Assembly (NCBI GenBank): GCA_029212415.1
Contig: JARGOF010000012.1
Location: 1-35,907, forward strand
Reading direction: 5' to 3'
Origin: Rhizobiaceae bacterium
Lineage (GTDB): Bacteria; Pseudomonadota; Alphaproteobacteria; Rhizobiales; Rhizobiaceae
Length of the DNA stretch: 35,907 bases
A program made the translations under genes and the position numbers. The first letter of the stretch is position 1. Every line of letters begins with the position of its first letter. Below the pieces are notes generated by a model, which did not search any database, was not told the DNA's origin, and saw only the letters and a list, made by a program, of their open reading frames with translations. Shown here piece by piece: positions 17,554 to 25,766 of this stretch.

Positions 17554-19626
17554 ATGGTGTCGAATGCAGGTTCGTTCGTGCTCATTTGGGGGAGAGCGAA
17601 ACGAACGGGCCAGTGCGATCCAGACAAGAGCAAATCATTGGAATCTCATTTGATAAACAAGACCAACAATGATTCTGATTCCGGACAATGGCAATACCGG
17701 AGTGACATTGACGGCCTGCGCGCCATTGCGGTCATTGCCGTCATTGCAGGCCATGCCTTTGAGACCTGGTTTCCAGGCGGTTTTCTTGGCGTGGATGTTT
17801 TCTTCGTCATTTCGGGCTTTGTGATCACCCAGTCTCTATTGCCCCAAAAACGCAGCGATGCAGGCGCGTTTTTATCCGCGTTTTTATTGCGCCGCATCAA
17901 GCGATTGCTGCCGGCGCTGCTTGTCTGTGTTGCAATAACGAGCGGCGTGACACTGCTGATTGACCCGACACCTGCGGCTTCAATTCAAACAGGCATGGCC
18001 GCATTGCTGGGCTTTTCGAACCTGTCCCTGTATTTTCAGGAACTCGACTACTTCGCAGCCACGGCCAGATACAATTCATTTACCCATACCTGGTCGCTGG
18101 GGGTCGAGGAACAATTCTATCTGCTGTTTCCAGTGCTGTTCTGGTTGGCAATGCAGCGCTCTTCCACCAGCAGAAACACGATTTTCACAACAAGCATTGC
18201 ACTGCTCGCTGCGGCATCTTTTGGCGCATTTGTCGGATTTCACGACAGCCATCCGGTCGCCACCTATTACTGGATGGGGACACGGTTCTGGGAGCTTGGA
18301 ACCGGCGTTCTGGCGGCACTGTTTGTTCACAGGAGTGGATTGTGCTTCCGCCTGCCGTATAGCCGCGGGCTGGCGATGGTGCTCCTTGCACTGCTGTTTA
18401 CTCTGTTCCTTGTACCGGCACGTCTGGTCCCCTGGAACAATCTGGCCGCTGTCACCTTTGTCTGCCTTCTGCTGGTCATTGGCGCATTTCCGCAAAATCA
18501 GCTGCCCATTTTGACCAATGGCGTGGCCAGGTATCTGGGTAAAACCTCCTATTCGCTCTACCTTTGGCACTGGCCGTTTCTGACCTTTGGCCTTTTGGCG
18601 CCCAGAAGCTTCTTCGCATCAAAAGCGCTGGCCATTGTTTGTGCTGTTGTTGCCGCCAGCATTTCCTATCATTTTGTCGAGCAGCCTTTCCGCCGTGCTC
18701 CCTTGCCGAGAAGAAAGCGAAACTATTTCGCTTTCGCCGTTGCATCCGTTGGCCTTGCATGTCTGCTGATCGCAGCCAGCCTCGACTATAGAAAACAGCT
18801 ATTGGCTGCCATTGGCATCAATCATGCCGTCATTGAAAAAGCATTGGGTGAAGGGTTTCTGCCTCTGCCGGAAAGTGGGCTTTCCTTTGTGCACACATGT
18901 GCCATCGATGGCGATGGTCGACGCCTCAAGGACAATACGTTTGCGGCCTGTACGTTTCCGCCCATACCGGGGGGCGATGCCAGAACCCTTTGGGTAATGG
19001 GAGACAGCCATGCAGGCCATCTGCAGGGGATGCTGATTGAGCTGCGCACCCGTTACGGGCTCGGTTTTCACCTGGTCGAGACGCCGGGAAAGAGGTTTCC
19101 GAATGACAAAGACACAGACTTTGCCCCGCGCCTTGCCCTGTATCAGGATGCCAGGGCCGTGTGGAAACCTGGTGATGTGGTTGTCCTGTCACGTTTGTAT
19201 ATCAGAAGAAATGAAAGAATGACCATTCATGAGACCGTGCCCCGATGGCTGGATGCGGTCAACGTTCTGGCAAAAGATCTCAAGGCTGAGGGACTGAATC
19301 TCATGCTGGTCGGACCACCGCCGATGTTCGATTTTGAAGATATCCGAGCCTGTAATCCGTCCTATCCATTGATCTGTGCAAAGAACCGCGCGGCGCTGCT
19401 GAAACCGGTCGCGCAAATCCATGCGCAAATTCGCACAATCGTTGAAGAAAATGACAATGTTGCTCTGTTTGAGACATTTCCACATCTGTGCCCTGACAAT
19501 GAGCCAACCTGCTCCCCGGCGGATGAAGGTTTTTTCCTGTTTCGCGATCGCGACCATCTGAACGCACAGGGCGCAGCGCGTCTGGCACCGGAATTCTACA
19601 GGGCCCTGAGCCTTTTCGAACGGTAA
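17554..19626 (+). CDS. Acyltransferase-3 / SGNH-hydrolase fusion (OafA-type surface polysaccharide acyltransferase)
   Basis: This 690-aa inner-membrane protein is predicted to add acetyl or other acyl groups to LPS O-antigen, exopolysaccharide or another surface glycan. The acyltransferase-3 domain (about 48-400) has about ten spans, beginning with YRSDIDGLRAIAV and the catalytic H67 in IAGHAFETWFPGGFLGVDVFF. A periplasmic SGNH domain follows, with GDSH at 483-486 (S485 nucleophile) and DRDH at 665-668. The 47 residues ahead of YRSDIDGLRA are longer than usual and the ATG at 17554 lacks a ribosome site. A TTG at 17650 (codon 33) is an alternative start, so the first residues are uncertain. 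Confidence 0.9.
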   Translation: MVSNAGSFVLIWGRAKRTGQCDPDKSKSLESHLINKTNNDSDSGQWQYRSDIDGLRAIAVIAVIAGHAFETWFPGGFLGVDVFFVISGFVITQSLLPQKRSDAGAFLSAFLLRRIKRLLPALLVCVAITSGVTLLIDPTPAASIQTGMAALLGFSNLSLYFQELDYFAATARYNSFTHTWSLGVEEQFYLLFPVLFWLAMQRSSTSRNTIFTTSIALLAAASFGAFVGFHDSHPVATYYWMGTRFWELGTGVLAALFVHRSGLCFRLPYSRGLAMVLLALLFTLFLVPARLVPWNNLAAVTFVCLLLVIGAFPQNQLPILTNGVARYLGKTSYSLYLWHWPFLTFGLLAPRSFFASKALAIVCAVVAASISYHFVEQPFRRAPLPRRKRNYFAFAVASVGLACLLIAASLDYRKQLLAAIGINHAVIEKALGEGFLPLPESGLSFVHTCAIDGDGRRLKDNTFAACTFPPIPGGDARTLWVMGDSHAGHLQGMLIELRTRYGLGFHLVETPGKRFPNDKDTDFAPRLALYQDARAVWKPGDVVVLSRLYIRRNERMTIHETVPRWLDAVNVLAKDLKAEGLNLMLVGPPPMFDFEDIRACNPSYPLICAKNRAALLKPVAQIHAQIRTIVEENDNVALFETFPHLCPDNEPTCSPADEGFFLFRDRDHLNAQGAARLAPEFYRALSLFER

Positions 19627-19657
19627 GTCAGGGCAAAGGGCCAGGCATCCCCCTCAA

Positions 19658-20506
19658 TCATATCTCATAGGCATTGAGATCTTCGATGATTTCCGCAGGC
19701 CCGGCAAAATGGTCTTTAAGGTCCGCATGGGCACTGGCGTGCCCCTCTTCTGTGTCCATGTGAATGCGAAAATGGCTGAGCAGGAGTTTTTTCACACCAG
19801 CGGCCTCAGCCATCCTGGCCGTGTCTGCCGGAGTGGGTGACATGGCGCTGATGGCCGGGTGGATCGGATCGATGGACAGGCGATAGCACCAGTGCAGCAG
19901 CACATCGGCATTTTGAGCCAGCGTTTTGAGCGGGTCGCAGATTGCGGCATCTCCGGAATAGACGAATTTTTTGCCCCCGGCCTCAACCGAAAACGCCATG
20001 CAGTCGAAGGCCGGCTGGGCGTGTGGCACGGCGCAGGATTTCAAGGTCCAGCCATTGCCTTGATAAGCAAATCCCGGGGCAATCTCGGTGACGACGGGCG
20101 CTGGCCAGGCGCGCGGCAGGGTGCCGCCGCGCGAGACCCAGACTTCCTGACTGGGCTTGAGTTCCGTGCGGGCGATCAGATCGGGCGCCAAGACGCCATT
20201 GCGGCCGAAATAGCCTTCACTCTGACGGGCAATGGGCTTTGGTCCCCAGACCTTCAGCGGCGGCGCGCCTTCATCCCATGCGGCATGCACCAGACGCGCA
20301 TAATCCATCATGTGATCGGAATGCAGATGGGTGAAAAACAGATGGGTGATATCGCGCGGCAGACGCCCTGATCGCAGCAGATTGTCAAAAACCCCGCCGC
20401 CGCAATCAAACAGGATCCTGTCTTCGCCGACTTCCAGCAGATAGCCGCTGGAGGCCCGGCGCACACAGGCTTCCGGCGAGCCGGAGCCGAGGATCGTCAG
20501 TTTCAT
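19658..20506 (-). CDS. MBL-fold metal-dependent hydrolase (RNase Z-like)
   Basis: This 282-aa metallo-beta-lactamase-fold protein has the metal motif THLHSDH (59-65: H60, H62, D64, H65), a SGDA strand and a late HFRIH. It resembles the RNase Z/arylsulfatase-like group of MBL hydrolases, whose members act on nucleic acids, phosphoesters, sulfate esters or lactones. It lacks the length of SdsA-type alkylsulfatases. The ATG at 20506 has GGAG 8 nt upstream and sits one base after the TGA of the sulfatase gene, so translation is coupled. The frame is open back to 20614 without homology. As third gene of the marR-sulfatase-MBL operon, a role in processing the desulfated or sulfated substrate is inferred. 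Confidence 0.88.
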   Translation of the reverse strand: MKLTILGSGSPEACVRRASSGYLLEVGEDRILFDCGGGVFDNLLRSGRLPRDITHLFFTHLHSDHMMDYARLVHAAWDEGAPPLKVWGPKPIARQSEGYFGRNGVLAPDLIARTELKPSQEVWVSRGGTLPRAWPAPVVTEIAPGFAYQGNGWTLKSCAVPHAQPAFDCMAFSVEAGGKKFVYSGDAAICDPLKTLAQNADVLLHWCYRLSIDPIHPAISAMSPTPADTARMAEAAGVKKLLLSHFRIHMDTEEGHASAHADLKDHFAGPAEIIEDLNAYEI

Positions 20507-20507
20507 G

Positions 20508-21941
20508 TCATATCTCCGGTGGCGGGGTGGCGGCTTTCGGGCCGAGACCCTTGACGATGTCCGGTCCGCCCAGTTGGGTGACCAGCGCGGCCTGGTCGGC
20601 CATGGCCTGCGCATTCACCGCATCCGGGTCGACAAACAATCGCAATTGCCTTTCCATCTCGCAAACCACGTCGCGGTGCGCGGGATCGGCTGCCAGATCA
20701 GTCAGTTCTTCGGGGTCGGTTTCCAGGTCGAACAGTTCGGGCGGGAAACCGACATAATGGTGGTATTTCCAGCGCCCCTTGCGCAGCATATAGCCACCCG
20801 AGACGGAACCGATGGCGTGATATTCGCTGAAGGCAGGCCTGTCCGGCTGGTTTTCCTGCCCGGCCACGTCTGTGAGCGAGGCCAATTGCGGGGTGCCTTC
20901 GATATCCGTGCCAAAATGCAGGGCAATGGTTTTCGACAGGTCAAGCAGCGAGACCGGCGTTTGACAGACCCCCACCGGAATATCCGGGCCGGCCATGATC
21001 AGCGGAATATTGACGCTCTCCTGGTAGAGGTTGGACTTGCCCCAAAGACCGCGCGCCCCGACATTGTCGCCGTGATCGGAGGTATAGACGACCGTGGTGT
21101 CGTCCAGATAGCCGTTCTCCTGCAGCGCCGAAAGAATGTCACCAACATTGAAATCAAGCCAGGAGCACAGGCCGAAATAGGAGGATATAGCGCGCAGCCG
21201 CTCCTCCTCGTCGACGAAATGCGCCTCGGTGTCCATCACCGCGTTGAGCTTTTCCACCCAGGGGTGTCGCCGATATCCGTCCTTGGGCCGCAGTTTCGTC
21301 GGCGCCAGTTGATCGGCGGGATAGAGATCAAAATATTCCTGCGGAACGATCAGCGGAAAATGCGGCGCGACGAGGCCAACATAGAGGCACCAGGGCCGTT
21401 CATCATCGGATGCGGCGCGTGTCTCAAGCCAGCTTCGCGTATGCCGGGTGACGGCCTGATCATAGTCCGTATACTTGCTGTGGCCAGCGCCGATGTGGTC
21501 ACCCAGCATGCGTTTGCCCGGCTGCAGCCTTTGATCTTCATCGCGGATCAGCGCCCAGGCCATTCCAATGCCATCCTGCACCATCATCGGGATATGTTCG
21601 ACGTCGAAACCGGCCGGATCTTCGGCGTCGCGGTAATGCAGCTTACCGATGGATTCCACCGGTACGCCCTTTTCCTGCAGGGCGTGGCCCCACCCCTTGA
21701 TGCTGCCCGTATAGGGCATGGCATTGTCCCAAAGCCGGGTCTGGTGCACATAGCGCCCGGTGGCGAAACTGGCCCGTGCCGGTACGCAGATGGGGCTCGG
21801 CGTATAGGCGTTTTCGAAGCGCGTGCCGCGGCTGGCCAATGCATCCAGATGGGGTGTGCGCACCAGCGGATGGCCGGCGCAGCCGAGCGCCCGCCCCTGG
21901 TGTTCATCGGACATGATGACCAGTAGGTTGGGTCGTTTCAA
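20508..21941 (-). CDS. Sulfatase (type I, Cys-type), arm 1 of the TTT cluster
   Basis: This 477-aa alkaline-phosphatase-fold sulfatase has the formylglycine signature C52-V-P-A-R56 in PSPICVPARASFATG, the metal ligand D12 near the N-terminus (NLLVIMSDEHQG) and YTSDHGDNVGARGLW with the second metal residues. No signal peptide is visible, so it acts in the cytoplasm after substrate uptake. It resembles choline-sulfatase or arylsulfatase-A-like members but lacks the BetC-specific ending. The start is a TTG at 21941 whose last two bases are the first two of the TGA of marR, with GGAGGAAGAGG in front. The real substrate is unknown; the divergent TTT transporter suggests an anionic organosulfate. 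Confidence 0.92.
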   Translation of the reverse strand: MKRPNLLVIMSDEHQGRALGCAGHPLVRTPHLDALASRGTRFENAYTPSPICVPARASFATGRYVHQTRLWDNAMPYTGSIKGWGHALQEKGVPVESIGKLHYRDAEDPAGFDVEHIPMMVQDGIGMAWALIRDEDQRLQPGKRMLGDHIGAGHSKYTDYDQAVTRHTRSWLETRAASDDERPWCLYVGLVAPHFPLIVPQEYFDLYPADQLAPTKLRPKDGYRRHPWVEKLNAVMDTEAHFVDEEERLRAISSYFGLCSWLDFNVGDILSALQENGYLDDTTVVYTSDHGDNVGARGLWGKSNLYQESVNIPLIMAGPDIPVGVCQTPVSLLDLSKTIALHFGTDIEGTPQLASLTDVAGQENQPDRPAFSEYHAIGSVSGGYMLRKGRWKYHHYVGFPPELFDLETDPEELTDLAADPAHRDVVCEMERQLRLFVDPDAVNAQAMADQAALVTQLGGPDIVKGLGPKAATPPPEI

Positions 21942-22417
21942 GCCTCTTCCTCCAATTGATCCACCCTTTGCTCGAGCTTGTCGAGAACGGCGTAAAAAGT
22001 CTTGCGTTCGGCTTCACTCAGGCAATTGAGCAGCGAAGCCTGGCGGCCCCGCATGGACGGCCGGGCCTTTTCAAAGGTTGCGCGCCCCAGATCCGTCAAC
22101 CGCAGTTCCTGCGTCCTTTGATCCTTGGTGCCGATTTCACCGATCACCAGACCGGCCCGCACAAGTTCCTTGACGGTGCGGCTCATCTGCCCCTTGTCAA
22201 ATCCTGAAAAGCGCACGAATTCGGCCATTGTGGCGCTTTGGCGCTGGTTCAGGAAACTGACGATGCGCCATTGGCTCAGCGAGAGATCACTGGTTTCCTT
22301 GAGGATTCTGGCGGCCTGTGCCGTCATTTTGGCGTTCAGGCGGGCAAATTTGTAGGTCATCAGTTGCTGAAGCGGATACATGCTGTCGGCAACATCAATT
22401 TTTACAGTTTGTGACAT
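21938..22417 (-). CDS. MarR-family transcriptional regulator of the TTT/sulfatase cluster
   Basis: This 159-aa winged-helix regulator has the HTH around ATMAEFVRFSGFDKGQMSRTV and the wing with D-Q-R (about 60-112), flanked by dimerisation helices. The ATG at 22417 has AAGGGG about 7 nt upstream. The frame stays open to 23002 only as antisense shadow of tctC. It is first gene of the leftward operon and divergent from tctC, with palindromes and TTAGTTGAC repeats in between. Local regulation of both arms in response to the transported compound or its product is the natural inference. Confidence 0.92.
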   Translation of the reverse strand: MSQTVKIDVADSMYPLQQLMTYKFARLNAKMTAQAARILKETSDLSLSQWRIVSFLNQRQSATMAEFVRFSGFDKGQMSRTVKELVRAGLVIGEIGTKDQRTQELRLTDLGRATFEKARPSMRGRQASLLNCLSEAERKTFYAVLDKLEQRVDQLEEEA

Positions 22418-22452
22418 TTTCAGCCCCTTCTGGTGCTGCAGATTGGCAGCTA

Positions 22453-22493
22453 TTAGTTGACCCGTCAACGAATTTAGTTGACAGATCATCTGT
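22453..22493. promoter_or_regulatory. Divergent operator region: GTTGAC palindrome, direct repeat and second palindrome
   Basis: GTTGAC-CC-GTCAAC (22456-22469) is a 14-bp palindrome. TTAGTTGAC occurs twice, at 22453-22461 and 22474-22482, 21 bp (two helical turns) apart. A second palindrome, ACAGAT-C-ATCTGT, spans 22481-22493. The second repeat contains a consensus -35, TTGACA (22478-22483), for the tct operon, though no clear -10 follows. This is the likely binding region of the adjacent MarR protein. Confidence 0.6.
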
Positions 22494-22532
22494 TTTTGGC
22501 TTTCGTACAGGCATAACAACCGGGAGAAGAAC

Positions 22533-23486
22533 ATGAAAGTTTTCAGGAGAATTCTGGTCGCGGCCGTGGCCCTGACCGCCAGCACCGGCGCCACGCTGGC
22601 CGCCGACTGGACACCGCCAGGGCCCATCAAACTGATGATCGCTTTTCGTGCCGGCGGCGGCGCTGACACCCAGGCGCGGCTGATCGCCGAAGCGCTTGAG
22701 GCAAAGCTGGGATGGAAATTCATCCCCGAACAGGTCACCGGCAAGGGCGGCCTGAATATGGCTGCGGCGCTGAAGGACGCTGCCAATGATGGCACCGCCA
22801 TCGGCATGACGGTGACCGAGACCTTTGGATACAATATGGCGGCTGCACCGAAAGCCGGTATGAAACCTGCCGATTTTACCGGCCTGACCACCACAGCCGG
22901 TTTCCAGATGGGTGTCGTGGCGCCGAGCTCCAAGGGGTGGACGTCCTTTGGTGACATGGTTGCTGCCGGCAAGGGCGGCGAGCAAATCCGGTTCGGCGTC
23001 ATGAGCCCGAAACTGGCTGATCTGGCCTATTTGCTCGGCAAGGCGCAGGGCGTCTCGCTGAACATTGTTTCGGTCAGGGGCGGCAAGGCCGTGATGGACG
23101 GGGTGAATGCCGGCGATCTTGACGTCGGCTTCATGGCCGGCATCCAGGCCAAGGGCGTCGCAGCTGGCGATCTGGTCAACCTGGCGTCAGGGCTTTCCGA
23201 ACCTCTGAATCAGACGCCCGACGCACCGACTTTGGCGGATCTGGGGGTTGCCTTCAATGCCGATGGCCAATTCGTGTTTGTCGGCCCTGCGGGCATGCCT
23301 GAGGATGCAAGGACAGCGCTGATTGATGCCATTGCGGGTGTTGTTACCGACGACACCACCAAGGCCGGCGGCTACATCAAGAAAGCCTTCGGCAGTGCGG
23401 TGGTGATCAGTGGCAGTGATTTGGACGCCATGCTGCAGACGAGTTACGATGCTGCCGGCGCCTTGCTCAAAGCGGCCTCTGAATAA
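22533..23486 (+). CDS. Tripartite tricarboxylate transporter substrate-binding protein (TctC/Bug family)
   Basis: This 317-aa periplasmic binding protein has a signal peptide ending near ATLAADW (cleavage around residue 24). The family segment LMIAFRAGGGADTQARLIAEAL (about 33-54) and the GKGGLNMAAALKDA loop are typical of Bug-type proteins, which bind carboxylated or other anionic ligands. The start has GGGAGAAG just upstream. It captures the substrate for TctA/TctB encoded downstream. The ligand is unknown; the flanking sulfatases suggest a sulfated or sulfonated organic acid. It is first gene of the rightward operon, divergent from marR, and followed by an intercistronic hairpin that may set a high level of the binding protein. 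Confidence 0.92.
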   Translation: MKVFRRILVAAVALTASTGATLAADWTPPGPIKLMIAFRAGGGADTQARLIAEALEAKLGWKFIPEQVTGKGGLNMAAALKDAANDGTAIGMTVTETFGYNMAAAPKAGMKPADFTGLTTTAGFQMGVVAPSSKGWTSFGDMVAAGKGGEQIRFGVMSPKLADLAYLLGKAQGVSLNIVSVRGGKAVMDGVNAGDLDVGFMAGIQAKGVAAGDLVNLASGLSEPLNQTPDAPTLADLGVAFNADGQFVFVGPAGMPEDARTALIDAIAGVVTDDTTKAGGYIKKAFGSAVVISGSDLDAMLQTSYDAAGALLKAASE

Positions 23487-23495
23487 TCCCAAAAC

Positions 23496-23528
23496 CCTGT
23501 CGGGCCGGCCACTGGCCTGTCCGGCAGG
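23496..23528 (+). other. Intercistronic hairpin between tctC and tctB
   Basis: CCTGTCGG (23496-23503) pairs with CCGGCAGG (23521-23528) through one G-U, and inside it GGCC (23507-23510) pairs with GGCC (23514-23517). There is no T-tract. Such structures commonly protect or partly terminate the binding-protein message so it is made in excess over the membrane subunits. Confidence 0.5.
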
Positions 23529-23541
23529 ATCTGTATTCGTT

Positions 23542-23572
23542 AAATCCCGTTTCCGCCAAATCCCGTTTCCGC
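23542..23572. repeat. Tandem duplication of a 15-bp unit (period 16)
   Basis: AAATCCCGTTTCCGC occurs at 23542-23556 and again at 23558-23572, in the gap ahead of tctB. It looks like a recent slippage or duplication and has no evident function. Confidence 0.85.
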
Positions 23573-23601
23573 GACGCCCATTGCAGTGACCCACCGGATC
23601 C

Positions 23602-24177
23602 ATGATGAAAAAGCCGCTTTTTCAAAACACCAACGTCATGACCGGTCTGTTTTTTACAGCTCTGGCGCTGTTGCTGCTGTTTGTCTGGATACCGCTCGAT
23701 TCCGACACGGGTTTGATTGAGAAGGTGCGCCGACAGGTGGCAATCGGTGATGCCCTTGCCCCCACCGTAGCCGCTCTGTTTCTGCTGATCGGGGGCGGGC
23801 TTTTGATGCTGCTGGAAGGCAAGAGCGACACGCCCCCCGCGATCGACGCAGCAAGCGTGAAATTCGTTGCCCGCATTTTTGCGATGTTGGTCCTGAGCTT
23901 TGTGCTGATGCGCTATGCCGGCCCTCTGGCCGTCCAGGTGGTCAACGCCATACAGGGCAATGACCTTGAATATCGCCTGCTGCGCGACACAGCGCCCTGG
24001 AAGTGGCTTGGTTATGTGCTGGGAGGCACCCTGGCCATCTGCGGCACGATCAGCCTGACCGAGGGCCGCTTCAGCCTGCGCGCGCTGGTCGTGGCCCTCT
24101 TGGCAATTGCCGCAATGATCGCCATTTTCGATCTGCCGTTCGATGATCTTCTGTTGCCCCCGAACGGCGACTTATGA
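23602..24177 (+). CDS. Tripartite tricarboxylate transporter small membrane subunit (TctB)
   Basis: This 191-aa membrane protein has about four hydrophobic helices (near 14-30, 55-72, 85-103 and 133-185 in two spans). It has the low sequence conservation usual for TctB; identification rests on size, topology and position between tctC and tctA. It partners TctA in importing the TctC-delivered substrate. Two adjacent ATGs (23602, 23605) can serve as start and the ribosome site is weak. The stop overlaps the tctA start by four bases (ATGA), so translation is coupled. Confidence 0.85.
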   Translation: MMKKPLFQNTNVMTGLFFTALALLLLFVWIPLDSDTGLIEKVRRQVAIGDALAPTVAALFLLIGGGLLMLLEGKSDTPPAIDAASVKFVARIFAMLVLSFVLMRYAGPLAVQVVNAIQGNDLEYRLLRDTAPWKWLGYVLGGTLAICGTISLTEGRFSLRALVVALLAIAAMIAIFDLPFDDLLLPPNGDL

Positions 24178-25766
24178 TGGGCACACTTGACTATATCTGG
24201 TTGGGTGTACTGGCGGTTTTTCAGGGCCCCGAGCTCTTTTCAATCTTCGGCCTGCCGATTTCCATCACGCTCTTGATGATCCTTTGCGGCTTTCTGCTGG
24301 GCATTGTCGTTGGCGCGACACCCGGGCTGGCCGGCCCCGTTGCCATGGCCATTTCACTGCCGATCCTGATTTCGGTCTTCGGCTATACGCCGGACGCCCT
24401 TTTGCCGGTCATGGGCTTTCTCATCGGCATCATGAAGGGCGCAACAATTGGCGGCGCGGTTCCGGCGATCCTGTTCAACACGCCGGGCACGCCCGACGCC
24501 TATATGACGACGCTTGACGGTTACCCCATGGCACAGAAGGGCCATGCGAAAAAGGCCCTGCGCGTGGCGCATTTCGCCTCCGTCAGCGGCGATACGTTTT
24601 CGGATGTCGTGCTGGTCATCTGCGCGCCGTTTCTGGCGCTGCTGGTGGAGCAATATCTGGACCTGCCGGAAAAGACTGCCCTGCTGATCCTGTCGCTGTC
24701 CTTTATCGCAGCCGCCGTCGGCGGTTCGGCTGCCAAGGGACTGATCTCGACCGGGCTTGGCCTGCTTGTCGCGTTCATCGGTACGGGCGCAGATTTTTAT
24801 CCACGGCTGTCGATGGGAACCGAAGCCTTGAGCCAGGGAATCACGCTGGGGCCGGCCATCCTCGGTGTGCTGATCATTGGCGCCGTGTTTCATGAACTGG
24901 CCGGGCAATGGCGCCATAGGGACGTTGCTTCCCGCCCGGTGCCGCAGATCGAAATCGGCAGTGACAGGCTCAGCCTTGGCGATATCCGCAAATTGATGCC
25001 CTATATCGGCAGGTCAGCGATCGTCGGCACCATGGTCGGCGCCCTGCCCGGCATCGGTTCAACCCTGGCGGCAACCATCGGCTATACGATGGGCCAGCGG
25101 CGGCACGAAAAAAGGGCCAAACTCGACGAACCCGCCTTTGGCGAGGGGGCCATGGAGGGCATTGCAGCGACAGAGGCTGCCAATTCCTCCGTCTCGGGTG
25201 CAAACCTGATCCCTGTCCTGTCGCTGGGCATCCCCGGCAATACCGCCGCCGTGTTTCTGATCCTGGCGGCCGATAGTATCGGCGGCTTCAATCCCGGACC
25301 GTCGGTGTTCAAGTTCACAACCGATGCGGTCAACCCGGAACTGGTCATCGCGTTTGGCCTGTTCACCGCCATGTTCGTCGCCAATTTTCTCAACTGGACG
25401 ATTGGCGGATTGTTCATGCGCTCCATGGGCGTCATGGCAAGGGTGCCGAAGCAATTGCTGCTGCCCGTGGTGCTATTGTTGACGCTGACGGCCATTTACG
25501 TTCAGGAAACGCGCCTTGAGGTGATCTGGTTCACATTGGCCTTCGGGCTGCTCGGTTATGGCATGCGCCTGCTGGCCATCTCTCCCCTGCCCTTCGTGAT
25601 CGCCTTCATTCTCGGCGGCAAGCTGGAGGCAACGGCACGTCAGGCCTTCGATGCAACCGGCAGCGATCCATTCTTTCTGCTTAATAATCCCATTGCGGCA
25701 GCCTTCATGGTGCTGTCTGTCGCGATCATTTTCCTAGCGTCACGTAAAAAACCGGAGTCCAAATGA
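24174..25766 (+). CDS. Tripartite tricarboxylate transporter large membrane subunit (TctA)
   Basis: This 530-aa protein has about 11-12 membrane spans and both TctA signature loops: GIVVGATPGLAGPVAMAI (about 43-60) and GALPGIGSTLAATIGYTMG (about 287-305). It forms the secondary-transport channel of the TTT system. The start ATG overlaps the tctB stop, and its own stop overlaps the start of the downstream sulfatase (ATGA again), tying uptake and desulfation into one translational unit. Confidence 0.95.
   Translation: MMGTLDYIWLGVLAVFQGPELFSIFGLPISITLLMILCGFLLGIVVGATPGLAGPVAMAISLPILISVFGYTPDALLPVMGFLIGIMKGATIGGAVPAILFNTPGTPDAYMTTLDGYPMAQKGHAKKALRVAHFASVSGDTFSDVVLVICAPFLALLVEQYLDLPEKTALLILSLSFIAAAVGGSAAKGLISTGLGLLVAFIGTGADFYPRLSMGTEALSQGITLGPAILGVLIIGAVFHELAGQWRHRDVASRPVPQIEIGSDRLSLGDIRKLMPYIGRSAIVGTMVGALPGIGSTLAATIGYTMGQRRHEKRAKLDEPAFGEGAMEGIAATEAANSSVSGANLIPVLSLGIPGNTAAVFLILAADSIGGFNPGPSVFKFTTDAVNPELVIAFGLFTAMFVANFLNWTIGGLFMRSMGVMARVPKQLLLPVVLLLTLTAIYVQETRLEVIWFTLAFGLLGYGMRLLAISPLPFVIAFILGGKLEATARQAFDATGSDPFFLLNNPIAAAFMVLSVAIIFLASRKKPESK

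Noticed and set aside
20505-21926. A 473-codon plus-strand open frame opposite the sulfatase
   Set aside because: It mirrors the sulfatase, has no motif and no ribosome site; the minus-strand protein has the CxPxR signature.
21938-23002. A 354-residue extended MarR protein
   Set aside because: The extra N-terminus is antisense to tctC and would cross the divergent promoter; the ATG at 22417 has a good ribosome site and fits family length.
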